Below, in pieces: positions 22,961 through 32,864 of a stretch of 46,551 bases of DNA. The notes under the pieces were generated by a model that was not told where the DNA came from, searched no databases, and worked only from the letters and a program-made list of their open reading frames with translations. The position numbers and the translations under genes are program-made. How positions within the stretch are numbered: position 1 is the stretch's first letter; every line of letters starts with the position of its first letter. This DNA is from Clostridium sp. AF37-5. Lineage in GTDB: Bacteria > Bacillota > Clostridia > Lachnospirales > Lachnospiraceae. The stretch is from NCBI RefSeq assembly GCF_003477605.1, contig NZ_QUDR01000013.1, positions 42,292-88,842 of the forward strand, in the 5' to 3' direction.

Positions 22961-23767
22961 CTACCATGGAATAAAATGAGTAATGCCAATCACACAAACC
23001 AGATAACCGAGAAGAACCCCATACGAAATCCGGTCAACCGCCCGGTACTTAAGCGGTTTCATCTTTGTACGGCCTTCTCCGCCGTGATAACATCTTGCCT
23101 CCATTGCGTTGGCAAGTTCATAAGCACGTCTGGTCGCAGATACTAAAAGCGGCACTAGAATCGATACCATGGCACGCATACGCTGCCACAATCTGCCCTC
23201 TTCGAAATCCGCACCGCGTGCACTCTGTGCATTGATAATCCGGTTCGCCTCTTCGAGAAGAATCGGGATAAAACGCAGCGCCAAGGACATCATCATCGCA
23301 AAATCGTGAACCGGCACCTTTATCTTTTCTAACGGCTTTAACAATTTTTCTATCGCATCTGTCAACTGGTTTGGCGTCGTCGTATATGTCATCATTGAGG
23401 ATCCAACAATCAAATAGCTCAAACGCATGGACATAAAGACAGCCTTTCGGATTCCCTGCCACGTAATGGTGATAAATTTCCAGTGAAATACCACATCGCC
23501 GCTTGTTCCAAACAAGTTAAACAATGCCGTCACAATAAGCAGAAACAGAATCGGCTTCATACCGCGTACAATGTAGCGGAGCGGGACTTTGGAAAGTACA
23601 ATCACCGTTCCTAGAAATACGGTAACAACAGCATATCCAACAAAACCGCGAAACAAAAAAAGTGAAATCAAATAAGCAAGTACCCCGACCACTTTCACAC
23701 GAGGGTCCAGACGGTGAATCACCGACTCTGCCGGATAAAATTGTCCGATTGTCATATCACGTAACAT
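22961..23767 (-). CDS. ecfT: ECF transporter transmembrane subunit EcfT
   Basis: A 268-aa integral membrane scaffold of energy-coupling-factor transporters, which take up vitamins or metals through separate S components. It has hydrophobic helices across residues 25-125 and 240-265, and the ATPase-contacting motif AQSARGADFEEG (the family's ARG signature). The second ARG-like site is ANAMEARCYHG. Adjacent to both ATPases and probably translated with them. No S component gene is nearby, as expected for a group II module. Confidence 0.93.
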   Translation of the reverse strand: MLRDMTIGQFYPAESVIHRLDPRVKVVGVLAYLISLFLFRGFVGYAVVTVFLGTVIVLSKVPLRYIVRGMKPILFLLIVTALFNLFGTSGDVVFHWKFITITWQGIRKAVFMSMRLSYLIVGSSMMTYTTTPNQLTDAIEKLLKPLEKIKVPVHDFAMMMSLALRFIPILLEEANRIINAQSARGADFEEGRLWQRMRAMVSILVPLLVSATRRAYELANAMEARCYHGGEGRTKMKPLKYRAVDRISYGVLLGYLVCVIGITHFIPW

Positions 23768-23784
23768 AATTCAATCCCCTTTTC

Positions 23785-24627
23785 TTATCTTGCCTGTAAA
23801 ATACTGTCGACTGCTTCCTGCACAGTTATTGCATTGTGCGGCAGCGTAACACCACGCCTTGCCAGTCCTTCCATCACATATGTCACCTGCGGTGCCATCA
23901 ATCCAATTTTCTCTAACTCTTTATAATGAGAAAATACTTCTCCCGGTGTTGCGTCAAACGCCACCGTTCCGTGATTCATCACAATAAGACGTTCTACATA
24001 CCTCGCCACATCTTCCATGCTGTGGGACACTAAAATCACCGTCAGATTCCGCTCTTTGTGCAGTTTTGCAACCAAATCAAGAATCTCATCTCTTCCACTT
24101 GGATCAAGTCCTGCCGTCGGCTCATCTAAAATCAACACCTCCGGCTCCATTGCCAGAACACCGGCGATGGCTACACGGCGTTTTTGTCCGCCGGACAATT
24201 CAAGTGGTGATACATCTAATAAATCCTCACCAATACCTACCTGTTTGAGTGCCTGAAAAGAGTTCATATCGATTTTCAGTGAATCCATACCGATATTCTT
24301 TGGTCCAAATTTCACATCATCAATCACCGTACTCTCAAACAGCTGATACTCCGGATATTGAAATACAAGTCCAACTTTACTGCGAAGTTTCTTCTTGGAA
24401 AAGTCGCTGTCATTGATGTCCTTTCCATCGTAAAAGACCGCCCCGGAAGTCGGCTTCAAAAGGCCGTTCAAATGTTGGATAAGCGTTGATTTTCCGGAAC
24501 CGGTATGACCGATCAGACCAATCATTTCGCCTTGTTCAATTTTTATATTCACATCGTGAAGCGCCACTTTTTCTCCGGCACTTCCATCCTCATATCGATG
24601 CTCCAATTCATGAATAATAATCGCCAT
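23785..24627 (-). CDS. ecfA2: ECF transporter ATPase EcfA2
   Basis: About 280 aa ABC ATPase. Walker A is GHTGSGKST, the signature is LSGGQKRR, and Walker B with the catalytic Glu is LILDEPTAGLDP. The H-loop His is in VSHSMED. It forms a heterodimer with EcfA1 and docks on EcfT. ATG 24627 suits AGGAAC upstream better than GTG 24630. It is separated from ecfA1 by only about 9 nt. Confidence 0.94.
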   Translation of the reverse strand: MAIIIHELEHRYEDGSAGEKVALHDVNIKIEQGEMIGLIGHTGSGKSTLIQHLNGLLKPTSGAVFYDGKDINDSDFSKKKLRSKVGLVFQYPEYQLFESTVIDDVKFGPKNIGMDSLKIDMNSFQALKQVGIGEDLLDVSPLELSGGQKRRVAIAGVLAMEPEVLILDEPTAGLDPSGRDEILDLVAKLHKERNLTVILVSHSMEDVARYVERLIVMNHGTVAFDATPGEVFSHYKELEKIGLMAPQVTYVMEGLARRGVTLPHNAITVQEAVDSILQAR

Positions 24628-24636
24628 CACAAGTTC

Positions 24637-25488
24637 CTACTTTCCCAATTGTTTTGCAATCACATCTACCAATTCGTCTGCGGACGTAATTCCAACAGGA
24701 ATTGTCATCCCCCTCTTTTTCAACTCATGCGCCAAAAGTGTTACCTGCGGCACATCCAGATGATATTTCTGCAGTGTTTCCACCTCGGCAAAAATTTCTT
24801 TTGGCTTTCCTTCCATCACGATTTCGCCCTTATTCATCACAATTACCTTGTCTGCCTCGGTAACTTCTTCCATGTAGTGCGTAATCCACAAAATCGTAAT
24901 ATGTTCTTCCTTATTTAATGTCTTTACGGCGTCTAACACTTCTCTTCGCCCAACCGGGTCAAGCATTGCCGTCGACTCATCTAATACAATACATTTCGGA
25001 TGCATTGCCAGAATACCGGCAATTGCTACCCGCTGTTTCTGTCCACCGGACAAATGATTCGGGGACGATTTTCTTTCGTGAAGCATCCCTACTTTTTTTA
25101 GGGATTCCTCGACACGCTCCCAGATTTTTTTAGTCGGTACACCGATATTCTCCGGTCCAAACCCAACATCTTCTTCGACAACATTCTGCACAATTTGGTT
25201 GTCCGGATTCTGGAACACCATGCCGGCCCTTTTTCTAATTTCCCAAACCATATCCTTTTCTGAAGTGTCAATGCCATCCACATACATCGTTCCTTCTTCC
25301 GGAACTAAAAGGGCATTGATATGTCTGGCAAGCGTGGATTTACCGGAGCCATTATGCCCCAGTATCGCAACAAACTCGCCCGTTTTCACTTCAAAGGAGA
25401 CATCGTTGACAGCAGTTTCCACAGCTATCACATTATCTTCTCCATCCCGCCGGATGTAATCAAACTTAATATGCTCTGCACGAATCAA
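24637..25488 (-). CDS. ecfA1: ECF transporter ATPase EcfA1
   Basis: About 283 aa ABC ATPase with Walker A GHNGSGKST, signature LSGGQKQR and Walker B CIVLDESTAMLDP. DEST replaces the usual DEPT; the catalytic Glu is kept. TTG 25488 is chosen because AAAGGAG lies 8 nt upstream; the longer frame runs through the rplQ terminator. First gene of the ecfA1-ecfA2-ecfT-truA run. Confidence 0.94.
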   Translation of the reverse strand: MIRAEHIKFDYIRRDGEDNVIAVETAVNDVSFEVKTGEFVAILGHNGSGKSTLARHINALLVPEEGTMYVDGIDTSEKDMVWEIRKRAGMVFQNPDNQIVQNVVEEDVGFGPENIGVPTKKIWERVEESLKKVGMLHERKSSPNHLSGGQKQRVAIAGILAMHPKCIVLDESTAMLDPVGRREVLDAVKTLNKEEHITILWITHYMEEVTEADKVIVMNKGEIVMEGKPKEIFAEVETLQKYHLDVPQVTLLAHELKKRGMTIPVGITSADELVDVIAKQLGK

Positions 25489-25520
25489 TAGTTTGTCTCC
25501 TTTCAAATTTCTCCATATGC

Positions 25521-25549
25521 ACAAAAGGGACTGTCCGAAGGCAGTCCCC
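25521..25549 (-). terminator. Terminator after rplQ
   Basis: Minus strand GGGGACTG/CAGTCCC stem with a CCTTCGGA-type loop, then TTTTGTG. It separates the ribosomal run from the ECF genes, though read-through is possible because no promoter is obvious before ecfA1. Confidence 0.8.
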
Positions 25550-25564
25550 ATATTTGCAGTATCT

Positions 25565-26101
25565 TTATACTAACTCGATTACAACTTCCATTGCAGCATC
25601 ACCTTTACGTGGTCCAATCTTAATGATTCTTGTATAACCACCGTTGCGGTCTGCATACTTAGGAGCAATCTCGTCAAACAGAAGATTTGTAATATCTACT
25701 TCTTTTGTTGCTTTTTTCTTACCGGCAGTTTCTGTAGGAACTTCGGTAATTGTGTAAAGCATCTTCTTCATCTGACGTCTTGCATGAAGTCTGGAAGGAT
25801 TGTCTTTCTTGATTTCCTTGTCTACAGTATCGTAAACAGTTACTTTCTTTCCGTCAACCACTTCTTTGACTCTCTTGCCATCTTTATCTTTCTGAGCAAC
25901 TTTTGCTTTTACAGTAACAGTTTCATAATTATCTTTCTCTTTTACTGCCATCGCAATAAGCTTTTCAGCAATTTTACGAATTTCTTTTGCTTTCGCTTCC
26001 GTTGTAACAATCTTGCCATGATACAACAAGTTGGTTACCTGATTTCTCAGCAAAGCTTTTCTCTGGCTGGATGTTCTTCCAAGTTTTCTGTAGCCTGCCA
26101 T
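25565..26101 (-). CDS. rplQ: 50S ribosomal protein L17 (extended)
   Basis: L17, which lines the exit-tunnel rim. At 178 aa it is about 50-60 residues longer than the common 115-130 aa form. The family core is clear ([18 protein letters not shown] at the start, and [18 protein letters not shown] near the end). The extra length lies in a charged insertion at about residues 58-100 and a Lys/Thr-rich stretch near 115-135. Longer L17 proteins occur in Lachnospiraceae. It is 24 nt after rpoA and ends the alpha-operon run. Confidence 0.95.
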   Translation of the reverse strand: MAGYRKLGRTSSQRKALLRNQVTNLLYHGKIVTTEAKAKEIRKIAEKLIAMAVKEKDNYETVTVKAKVAQKDKDGKRVKEVVDGKKVTVYDTVDKEIKKDNPSRLHARRQMKKMLYTITEVPTETAGKKKATKEVDITNLLFDEIAPKYADRNGGYTRIIKIGPRKGDAAMEVVIELV

Positions 26102-26125
26102 GATATTTCCTCCTTGTTAATACTA

Positions 26126-27091
26126 TTATTCAGATTCACCTGTACTGAGAGACAATCCAAGTTCTTTCAACTTAGCAAGTACTTCCTCAAGGGATTTACG
26201 ACCCAAGTTACGAACTTTCATCATATCCTCAGCAGTCTTATTCGTCAACTCTTCTACTGTGTTGATTCCTGCTCTCTTCAAGCAGTTGTAAGAACGTACA
26301 GACAATTCCAGTTCGTCAATGTTCATATCCATAACTTTCTGGGAATCATCTTCCTCTTTCTCGACAATTACTTCAGCCATTTTCGCTTTCTCGGAAAGGT
26401 CGATGAAAGAATTCAAATGCTCACTCAACACTTTAGCAGCAAGGCTGACAGCCTCATCCGGCTCCAATGTACCGTTTGTAAATACATCTAATGTCAGCTT
26501 ATCAAAGTCAGTAATCTGACCCACACGAGTATTCTCAATTTTGATATTTACTCGCTCAATCGGTGTGTAAATAGAATCAATCGGAATTACATCAATTGGC
26601 ATGTCATCCCTTTTATTTCTATCCGAACTTACATATCCACGACCACTTGTTACTGTCATTTCAATGTAAAGTTTGCTGTCGGCACCGCCGTTTAATGTAG
26701 CAATGACCTGGTCGGAATTAACAATTTCGATATCCGAGTCACACTTGATATCCGCTGCGGTCACAACACCCTCACCGGTTGCATCAATATACATCATCTT
26801 AGGAGTGTTCAAATCCTCGCTGTTATTCTTAATTGCAAGGTTTTTAATGTTCATTACAATTTCTGTAACGTCTTCTTTTACTCCCGGAATTCCGCTGAAC
26901 TCATGTACCACACCATCAATCTTAATCTGGCTCACTGCGGAACCTGGTAAAGATGAAAGCATGATTCGTCTCAAAGAATTACCCAAAGTAGTTCCGTATC
27001 CTCTTTCAAGTGGTTCTACTACAAAACGTCCATATTTTTTATCTTCCGAAATTTCGGCAATTTCAATTCTAGGCTTTTCAAAATCAAACAC
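26126..27091 (-). CDS. rpoA: RNA polymerase alpha subunit
   Basis: A 321-aa alpha subunit. The N-terminal assembly domain (about 1-230) includes [20 protein letters not shown] and the [16 protein letters not shown] region. A flexible linker with [10 protein letters not shown] leads to the C-terminal domain (about 250-315), which holds the helix-hairpin-helix [20 protein letters not shown] used for DNA and activator contacts. Normal place between rpsD and rplQ. Confidence 0.97.
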   Translation of the reverse strand: MFDFEKPRIEIAEISEDKKYGRFVVEPLERGYGTTLGNSLRRIMLSSLPGSAVSQIKIDGVVHEFSGIPGVKEDVTEIVMNIKNLAIKNNSEDLNTPKMMYIDATGEGVVTAADIKCDSDIEIVNSDQVIATLNGGADSKLYIEMTVTSGRGYVSSDRNKRDDMPIDVIPIDSIYTPIERVNIKIENTRVGQITDFDKLTLDVFTNGTLEPDEAVSLAAKVLSEHLNSFIDLSEKAKMAEVIVEKEEDDSQKVMDMNIDELELSVRSYNCLKRAGINTVEELTNKTAEDMMKVRNLGRKSLEEVLAKLKELGLSLSTGESE

Positions 27092-27120
27092 TACTGGACC
27101 CTCCTTTTGGGTTTACTTAA

Positions 27121-27714
27121 TTACTTAGAGTACAACTCGACAATAAGCACATCGTTTACCGGTACATCAATCTCTGCTCTTGTAGGGATTGCTTTAACAG
27201 TTCCCGACAGAGCCTCATGATCAGCCTCCAGCCAAGCAGGAACTAATCTAGCGCCTGTTACTTCAAGGATGTCTTTATATCTCTGAGCTCCTTTGAATTT
27301 CTCTTTAATCTCAATTACATCGCCAGCTTTCAACTGATAAGATGGGATGTTTACTGTTTTACCATTTACAAGTACATGTTTATGGTCAACAATCTGGCGG
27401 GCTTCTTTTCTTGTACGTCCGTATCCCAAACGGAACATAACGTTATCAAGTCTCAGCTCCAAAAGAATCATCAGGTTATCACCTGTTGTTCCATATTTCA
27501 ACTTCTGTGCGCGCGCAAAATAGTTACGGAAAGGTTTCTCCAAAACTCCGTAGATGAATTTTGCTTTCTGTTTCTCACGCAGCTGCTGTCCATATTCACT
27601 TAATTTCTTTCCGGTTCTAGCATTTCTCTTGGATTTCTTGTCAATTCCCAAATATACTGGGTCAAGATCAAGAGATCTACATCTTTTCAGAACAGGTGTC
27701 ATATCTCTAGCCAT
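27121..27714 (-). CDS. rpsD: 30S ribosomal protein S4
   Basis: A 197-aa S4, an initiator of small-subunit assembly, with its S4 RNA-binding domain at about 90-150 (LDNVMFRLGYGRTRKEARQI, VLVNGKTVNIPSYQLKAGD). There is no Cys-rich N-terminal zinc site (RCRSLDLDPVY), so it is the zinc-free form. It is placed in the alpha operon 25 nt after rpsK; in other bacteria S4 is the operon's translational repressor. Confidence 0.97.
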   Translation of the reverse strand: MARDMTPVLKRCRSLDLDPVYLGIDKKSKRNARTGKKLSEYGQQLREKQKAKFIYGVLEKPFRNYFARAQKLKYGTTGDNLMILLELRLDNVMFRLGYGRTRKEARQIVDHKHVLVNGKTVNIPSYQLKAGDVIEIKEKFKGAQRYKDILEVTGARLVPAWLEADHEALSGTVKAIPTRAEIDVPVNDVLIVELYSK

Positions 27715-27739
27715 TCTAATTTCCTCCTAAAATTCTTGA

Positions 27740-28135
27740 TTATACTCTTCTACGTTTTGGTGGTCTACAACCATTATGTGGAACCGGTGTAACATCCTGA
27801 ATACTTGTTACTTCAATACCGCATGCCTGAATCGCACGGATCGCTGCTTCACGACCAGTACCCGGTCCTTTAACCATTACTTCTACTGATTTCAATCCAT
27901 GAGGCAACGCAGCCTTTGCTGCTGTCTCTGCTGCCATCTGAGCTGCATATGGAGTGGATTTCTTAGAACCTCTGAATCCAAGTCCACCTGCGCTTGCCCA
28001 AGAGATAGCATTACCCTGCATATCTGTCAGTGTTACGATTGTATTATTAAAAGATGACTGAATATGTGCCTGTCCGCGGTCAATATTCTTTTTGACACGC
28101 TTTTTTGTCACTTTTTTTGCAGTTTGTTTAGCCAC
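27740..28135 (-). CDS. rpsK: 30S ribosomal protein S11
   Basis: A 131-aa S11 of the subunit platform, with a Lys-rich start ([19 protein letters not shown]), the [16 protein letters not shown] strand, the [17 protein letters not shown] motif and the terminal [12 protein letters not shown]. Placed 17 nt after rpsM in the usual S13-S11-S4 order. Confidence 0.97.
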   Translation of the reverse strand: MAKQTAKKVTKKRVKKNIDRGQAHIQSSFNNTIVTLTDMQGNAISWASAGGLGFRGSKKSTPYAAQMAAETAAKAALPHGLKSVEVMVKGPGTGREAAIRAIQACGIEVTSIQDVTPVPHNGCRPPKRRRV

Positions 28136-28152
28136 TGTCTTACCCTCCTATA

Positions 28153-28521
28153 TTATTTCTTCTTGTTTGCTACTGTACGTTTAGGACCTTTTCTTGTTCT
28201 TGCGTTAGTCTTTGTCTTCTGACCACGAACCGGAAGTCCCTTTCTGTGACGAATACCTCTGTAGCATCCAATTTCCTGTAATCTCTTGATGTTAAGCGCA
28301 ACTTCTCTACGAAGATCACCCTCAACAGTCTGTGTACGGTCGATGACATCACGAATCTTCGATACATCCTCATCTGTCAAATCTTTACAACGGATGTCCG
28401 GGTCAACATTTGCCTCAGCCAGAATTCTCTTAGAACTGGCAACACCGATGCCGTAAATATAGGTAAGACCTATTTCAACACGTTTTTCTCTTGGTAAATC
28501 TACACCACTGATACGAGCCAT
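28153..28521 (-). CDS. rpsM: 30S ribosomal protein S13
   Basis: A 122-aa S13 of the small-subunit head. [20 protein letters not shown] opens the helix-two-turn-helix domain. The [20 protein letters not shown] segment and Lys-rich tail contact 16S rRNA and P-site tRNA. It follows an unusually long 359-nt gap after rpmJ and may have its own regulatory leader. GGAGG lies about 9-10 nt before the ATG. Confidence 0.97.
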   Translation of the reverse strand: MARISGVDLPREKRVEIGLTYIYGIGVASSKRILAEANVDPDIRCKDLTDEDVSKIRDVIDRTQTVEGDLRREVALNIKRLQEIGCYRGIRHRKGLPVRGQKTKTNARTRKGPKRTVANKKK

Positions 28522-28880
28522 GTGTGCTTTGCACCTCCATTAATCTTTTTTTGTTTTTTTCTGGAAAATGTCATGCATTTTCCGTTTCCCGGATGCTTCT
28601 GCATCCTTCGCGTGCCTGTCCTTTGCAGACACCTTGCAGCCGCTTTAAATCACAACAACAATACAATGTAAGAACCTTTTTTATCTCTCTGCCAAACCTA
28701 AGCATTCTTAAAACAAAAAAGGAGAACAAAGTACTGCTTACCGTTGCAATATCACAACATCGATAACGAATGGGGCCAGCCATTCTATGACGGTTGATGT
28801 TGTAACACAGAAAGCAAGAACTGGAATTTATAAACACGAAAACAACCCAAAGAGATTTCTTTAGGTATTCGATATATTCC
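28522..28880 (-). promoter_or_regulatory. Structured spacer between rpmJ and rpsM
   Basis: 359 nt with no convincing gene. It holds a nested dyad, ACAACATC (28754-28761)/GATGTTGT (28796-28803) enclosing GAATGG/CCATTC; a GGATGC-TTCT-GCATCC hairpin near 28591-28606; and GGAAAATG/CATTTTCC (28563-28583) close to the rpsM start. A 114-codon frame across it is Cys- and Arg-rich with no family resemblance. It may be a leader with a promoter for the alpha operon. Confidence 0.5.
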
Positions 28881-28994
28881 TTATCCCTGTCTTTGTTTGT
28901 GTTTTGGATTCTCACAGATTACTCTGATACGACCCTTTCTTTTAATGACTTTGCATTTTTCGCAAATCGGTTTTACTGATGATCTTACTTTCAC
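28881..28994 (-). CDS. rpmJ: 50S ribosomal protein L36
   Basis: A 37-aa zinc-ribbon protein, [20 protein letters not shown] followed by [17 protein letters not shown]. Cys11, Cys14, Cys27 and His32 fit the metal-binding L36 form. The start is GTG 28994, behind AAAGGAGGG at 7 nt. It lies 93 nt after infA, the normal order, and is too short to be picked up by a length cut-off. Confidence 0.95.
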   Translation of the reverse strand: MKVRSSVKPICEKCKVIKRKGRIRVICENPKHKQRQG

Positions 28995-29087
28995 AGTAAT
29001 ACCCTCCTTTCAAAAAAGTCCGCTTACAAGTATAACATATGATTTTTCAAATTGCAAGCGGTATTTACAAAAAATTGGACTAGCCAA

Positions 29088-29306
29088 TTATTTGTCACGC
29101 CAAACAATTCTTCCCTTTGTTAAATCATATGGGGACAACTCAAGTGTTACTTTGTCGCCTGGAAGAATGCGGATGTAATTCATACGAAGTTTTCCGCTGA
29201 TATGAGCCAATACTTTATGCCCATTTTCCAACTCTACCTGAAACATTGCGTTTGGTAATTTTTCAATAACTGTTCCCTCAATTTCAATAACGTCTGCTTT
29301 TGACAT
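29088..29306 (-). CDS. infA: Translation initiation factor IF-1
   Basis: A 72-aa OB-fold protein ([51 protein letters not shown]). It binds the 30S A site during initiation. It follows map directly (10 nt); the small KOW-domain gene that sits between them in many clostridia is missing here. Confidence 0.97.
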   Translation of the reverse strand: MSKADVIEIEGTVIEKLPNAMFQVELENGHKVLAHISGKLRMNYIRILPGDKVTLELSPYDLTKGRIVWRDK

Positions 29307-29316
29307 TCTTTACCTC

Positions 29317-30072
29317 CTAATTCAATGACAAAATCTCTGGTTCACCGTCTGTGACCAATATCGTATTCTCATAATGTGCTGCATTGGAACCATCCTGTGT
29401 CACGATAGTCCAGTCATCTTCTAACATCCATACATCATAACTGCCTGCATTAACCATCGGCTCTATCGCCAGTGTCATGCCTGCTTTTAACCGGATACCT
29501 CTTCCAAATCTCGGTTTAAAATTTGGAATTTCCGGTTCCTCATGCATCTCTGTTCCAATTCCATGTCCTACTAAATCGCGGACAACCGAAAATCCCTGAC
29601 TCTCCACATACCTCTGAATTGCTGTGGAAATATCGTACAAACGATTTCCTGCTTTAGCAAAAGCAATTCCCCGAAAAAAACTTTCTTTTGTCACTTCAAT
29701 CAATCGCTTTGCCTCAGCATCAATTGTTCCAACACCGTGAGTTCTTGCCGCATCGGACTGATACCCTTTGTAAATTACGCCGGCATCCAGACTCACAATA
29801 TCTCCATCGAATAAATGATGTTCTTTCGATGGAATACCATGCACCACCTCATCATTAATTGACACACAGATTGAGGCAGGATACCCCTCGTATCCTTTAA
29901 AGGAAGGAATGCAGCCGGCATTACGGATAAGTTCTTCCCCTTTTCTGTCAATCTCAAGTGAAGTAATTCCCGGCGCAATGATTTCTGCCAGTTTTTCATG
30001 TACTTCGGCTAAGATTTTGCCTGCATCACGCATACACTGAATTTCCTCTTTCGACTTAATGGTTACTGCCAT
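29317..30072 (-). CDS. map: Methionine aminopeptidase, type I
   Basis: A 251-aa enzyme that removes the initiator Met from new proteins. The pita-bread fold metal ligands can be placed: Asp in SLDAGVIYKGYQSDAARTHG (two), His in GHGIGTEMHEEP and Glu in MTLAIEPMVNAG, with a last Glu in HYENTILVT. No N-terminal SEC-C zinc extension is present. It sits between adk and infA, as usual in Firmicutes. Confidence 0.96.
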   Translation of the reverse strand: MAVTIKSKEEIQCMRDAGKILAEVHEKLAEIIAPGITSLEIDRKGEELIRNAGCIPSFKGYEGYPASICVSINDEVVHGIPSKEHHLFDGDIVSLDAGVIYKGYQSDAARTHGVGTIDAEAKRLIEVTKESFFRGIAFAKAGNRLYDISTAIQRYVESQGFSVVRDLVGHGIGTEMHEEPEIPNFKPRFGRGIRLKAGMTLAIEPMVNAGSYDVWMLEDDWTIVTQDGSNAAHYENTILVTDGEPEILSLN

Positions 30073-30110
30073 TGTCTGCCTCCATTTCTCTGCTTGCCTA
30101 TGAAACCTTT

Positions 30111-30752
30111 TTAACCAAGAATTTTGGTAATCTCCGCGAATACATCCTCTAAGTCAATCGTTCCATCTACTTCTTTCAAAATACCCTCTTTGGTATAATA
30201 GTCAATCAATGGTTGAGTCTGTTCATGATAAACACGCAATCTCTGCTCTACGGTTTCCGGTTTGTCATCGTCGCGAAGAATCAATTCGCCACCGCATGCG
30301 TCACAAACACCTTCGACCTTTGTCGGATTATACTTAATATGATATGTGCCGCCACAGCTTACGCATGCACGTCTTCCCGACATACGGCGCACAATATTCT
30401 CATCCGGCACATCAACATCAATCGCATAATCCAGTTTCTCGCCAATTTTACTAAGTGCTTCTGTCAAAGCCTCAGCCTGCGGAATTGTTCTCGGAAATCC
30501 ATCCAGAACATATCCCTTTTTTGCATCATCCTGAGCCAGTCTGTCAACAACAAGATCTACGACAAGCTCATCCGGAACTAAAAGTCCTTTGTCCATATAT
30601 TCTTTTGCTTTTTGCCCCAATGGCGTATTTTCCTTGATATTAGCACGGAAAATATCACCGGTAGAAATATGAGGAACACCATATTTTTCAGAAATCATTT
30701 TCGCCTGGGTTCCTTTTCCGGCACCCGGAGCCCCTAACATAACAATTTTCAT
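30111..30752 (-). CDS. adk: Adenylate kinase
   Basis: A 213-aa kinase interconverting ATP + AMP and 2 ADP. The P-loop is [10 protein letters not shown], the AMP-binding site holds [10 protein letters not shown] and [12 protein letters not shown], and the LID domain carries a four-Cys zinc site (CVSCGG and CDACGG), the Gram-positive form. It lies 109 nt after secY, behind two hairpins that may lower its expression relative to the ribosomal genes. Confidence 0.97.
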   Translation of the reverse strand: MKIVMLGAPGAGKGTQAKMISEKYGVPHISTGDIFRANIKENTPLGQKAKEYMDKGLLVPDELVVDLVVDRLAQDDAKKGYVLDGFPRTIPQAEALTEALSKIGEKLDYAIDVDVPDENIVRRMSGRRACVSCGGTYHIKYNPTKVEGVCDACGGELILRDDDKPETVEQRLRVYHEQTQPLIDYYTKEGILKEVDGTIDLEDVFAEITKILG

Positions 30753-30784
30753 GACTTTATATCCTTTCCAATCATAGGCTAAAA

Positions 30785-30854
30785 CGGCGCCAATTTGAAT
30801 TTTTGTTATTCAATCAGCGCCGCTTAGCTGTAACGGTCATTCGACCGCGGTTAC
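30785..30854 (-). terminator. Possible attenuator between secY and adk
   Basis: In transcript order a GTAAC...GTTAC stem (30854-30830) is followed by a longer stem (30822-30785: GCGC and ATTGAAT arms with one bulge) and then TTTTAGCC. It looks like a partial terminator; a full stop is unlikely because adk, map and infA have no obvious promoter. Confidence 0.55.
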
Positions 30855-30861
30855 TTCATTA

Positions 30862-32211
30862 TTAATTACCCAAGAAACCTTTGTAGTGGCGTACCAATAC
30901 AAGAGATTCGATCTGCTTGATTGTCTCAATAACAACGCCGACTACGATGATGAGTGATGTTCCACTAAAGGATACATCCGCACCAAACGCACCTGAGAAA
31001 AAGATTGGCAACGCACATACGATAACCATTCCGATTGCTCCCAGGAAAATAATGCTGTTAAGTACTGTTGTCAAGTACTCTGTGGTAGGCTTACCAGGAC
31101 GAATACCCGGAATGAAGCCACCCTGTTTTTTCATGTTATTGGAAATCTCCAATGGATTAAACGTTACAGATGTATAAAAATATGCAAAGAAAATTACCAA
31201 TCCAATATAAATCAACAATCCCAATGTATATTTAAATTCTGCAAAGCTTCCAATTTTGCACCAGTCACTCTGGTTACAGAGTGTAAGGAACTTCTGGAAG
31301 AATGTTGCGTCCGGACCAGTCTTTGGCTGAATACCCGCAAAACTTGCAATAACAACCGGAAGAGACATCATAGAACTTGCAAAGATTACCGGGATAACGC
31401 CCGCCGTATTTACCTTCAAAGGAATGTGGCTGGACTGTCCACCGGATACTTTATGTCCCTGAATCTTTTTCGCATACTGTACCGGAATTCTTCTTTCACC
31501 ATCCTGCAAAAATACGATGAATACAAACATGGCAACGATAATTGCAAGAATAATAACTGCAGCAATAATCTTGCTTGTTACATCCGTTGGTTTTGCAACA
31601 TAGTTCTGATATAAGTTTGATAAATCATTTGGGATACGGGCAACGATGTTAATCAACAGGATAATGGAAATACCATTACCAACACCTTTTTCCGTAATCT
31701 GTTCTCCAAGCCACATCATAAATGCGGCACCTGCTGTCAAAGCGGCAACTGCGACAACAATTGCTGTTGTCATACTGCTCTGTGGATTATCCGTACCAAA
31801 CAATCCCTGGTTTCTGAAACCAATTACGATTGCTGCACCTTCAATAACTGCGAGCGCAATTGAAAGGTAACGTGTGTACTCGTTAATCTTTTTACGTCCA
31901 TCTTCTCCATCTTTCTGCATCTCTTCCAAACGCGGAATTGCGATTGTCAAAAGCTGTAAGATAATAGATGCAGTGATGTAAGGCGTGATGTTCAATGCAA
32001 AAATAGACATCCTTGAGAATGAACCACCTGTCATAACATCCAAAAATCCAAGGGACTGGTTGCTGCTAAACAAGTTCTGCATTACATCCGGCTTTGTACC
32101 GGGAATCGGAATATTACATCCGATTCTCACGATTACAAGACCAATCAACACATAAAGCAGTTTCATACGGATTTCTTTTGTTTTTAACGCATTTTGAATG
32201 GTTGTTAACAT
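30862..32211 (-). CDS. secY: Preprotein translocase subunit SecY
   Basis: A 449-aa channel subunit of the Sec translocon with about ten membrane helices. It starts at the helix-1 region (KLLYVLIGLVIVRIGCNIPI). The plug region has FSRMSIFALNITPYITASII, the cytoplasmic loop 5 is QDGERRIPVQYAKKIQG, and the terminal segment is LVLVRHYKGFLGN. Its start overlaps the rplO stop by one base (translational coupling). Confidence 0.97.
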   Translation of the reverse strand: MLTTIQNALKTKEIRMKLLYVLIGLVIVRIGCNIPIPGTKPDVMQNLFSSNQSLGFLDVMTGGSFSRMSIFALNITPYITASIILQLLTIAIPRLEEMQKDGEDGRKKINEYTRYLSIALAVIEGAAIVIGFRNQGLFGTDNPQSSMTTAIVVAVAALTAGAAFMMWLGEQITEKGVGNGISIILLINIVARIPNDLSNLYQNYVAKPTDVTSKIIAAVIILAIIVAMFVFIVFLQDGERRIPVQYAKKIQGHKVSGGQSSHIPLKVNTAGVIPVIFASSMMSLPVVIASFAGIQPKTGPDATFFQKFLTLCNQSDWCKIGSFAEFKYTLGLLIYIGLVIFFAYFYTSVTFNPLEISNNMKKQGGFIPGIRPGKPTTEYLTTVLNSIIFLGAIGMVIVCALPIFFSGAFGADVSFSGTSLIIVVGVVIETIKQIESLVLVRHYKGFLGN

Positions 32212-32660
32212 TAGATCACCTCTGCTTTTCCACCAGCAGCCTGAATTTTTTCAACAGCACTTGCGCTGTAAGCATTCACTTTAACATCAAGCTTTTTGGT
32301 TAATTCTCCATTTCCAAGAATCTTAACTCCATCTTTCGGATTGCTTACAATACCTTTTTCAACCAATGCAGCTACTGTTACTTCTGCACCGTCTTCAAAA
32401 GCATTCAGACGGTCTACACCAATTCCAATAATATTTTTGCTGTTGATGTTTGTAAACCCTCTCTTTGGCAATCTTCTATACAATGGCAACTGACCACCTT
32501 CAAAACCAGGTCTTGGAGCTCCTGAACGAGCTTTCTGTCCTTTATGACCTTTACCGGCAGTTTTACCATTTCCTGAACCATGACCACGGCCTCTGCGGAA
32601 CTCATTGCTCTGCTTAGCGCCTTCGGCTGGCTTCAACTCTGATAAGTTCATTTTGTGCAC
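32211..32660 (-). CDS. rplO: 50S ribosomal protein L15
   Basis: A 149-aa L15 with the Gly/Arg-rich N-terminal extension ([20 protein letters not shown]) that penetrates 23S rRNA and a globular C-terminal domain ([20 protein letters not shown]). Encoded 8 nt after rpmD and overlapping secY by one base. Confidence 0.97.
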   Translation of the reverse strand: MHKMNLSELKPAEGAKQSNEFRRGRGHGSGNGKTAGKGHKGQKARSGAPRPGFEGGQLPLYRRLPKRGFTNINSKNIIGIGVDRLNAFEDGAEVTVAALVEKGIVSNPKDGVKILGNGELTKKLDVKVNAYSASAVEKIQAAGGKAEVI

Positions 32661-32668
32661 CTCCTTGA

Positions 32669-32851
32669 TTAGATTTCTTCAACCTTCACAAGATGTCTAA
32701 TCTGCTGAATCTGACCACGTGTAGCAGCGTTATCAGGCATCTCAACTGTTTTGTTTAATTTTTTAAGGCCAAGAGCTTCTACCGTTTTTCTATGCTTTGG
32801 AATTGCACCGATGGTAGACTTGACTAATGTGATTTTCAATTTACCTGCCAT
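32669..32851 (-). CDS. rpmD: 50S ribosomal protein L30
   Basis: A 60-aa L30 starting [20 protein letters not shown], with the conserved [14 protein letters not shown] and the closing [15 protein letters not shown]. Standard position between S5 and L15; 13 nt from rpsE. Confidence 0.96.
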   Translation of the reverse strand: MAGKLKITLVKSTIGAIPKHRKTVEALGLKKLNKTVEMPDNAATRGQIQQIRHLVKVEEI

Positions 32852-32864
32852 TTGTTTGCACCTC

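Noticed and set aside
28571..28915. 114-codon ORF between rpsM and rpmJ
   Set aside because: It overlaps the real rpmJ, has an odd Cys/Arg-rich composition and no ribosome binding site.
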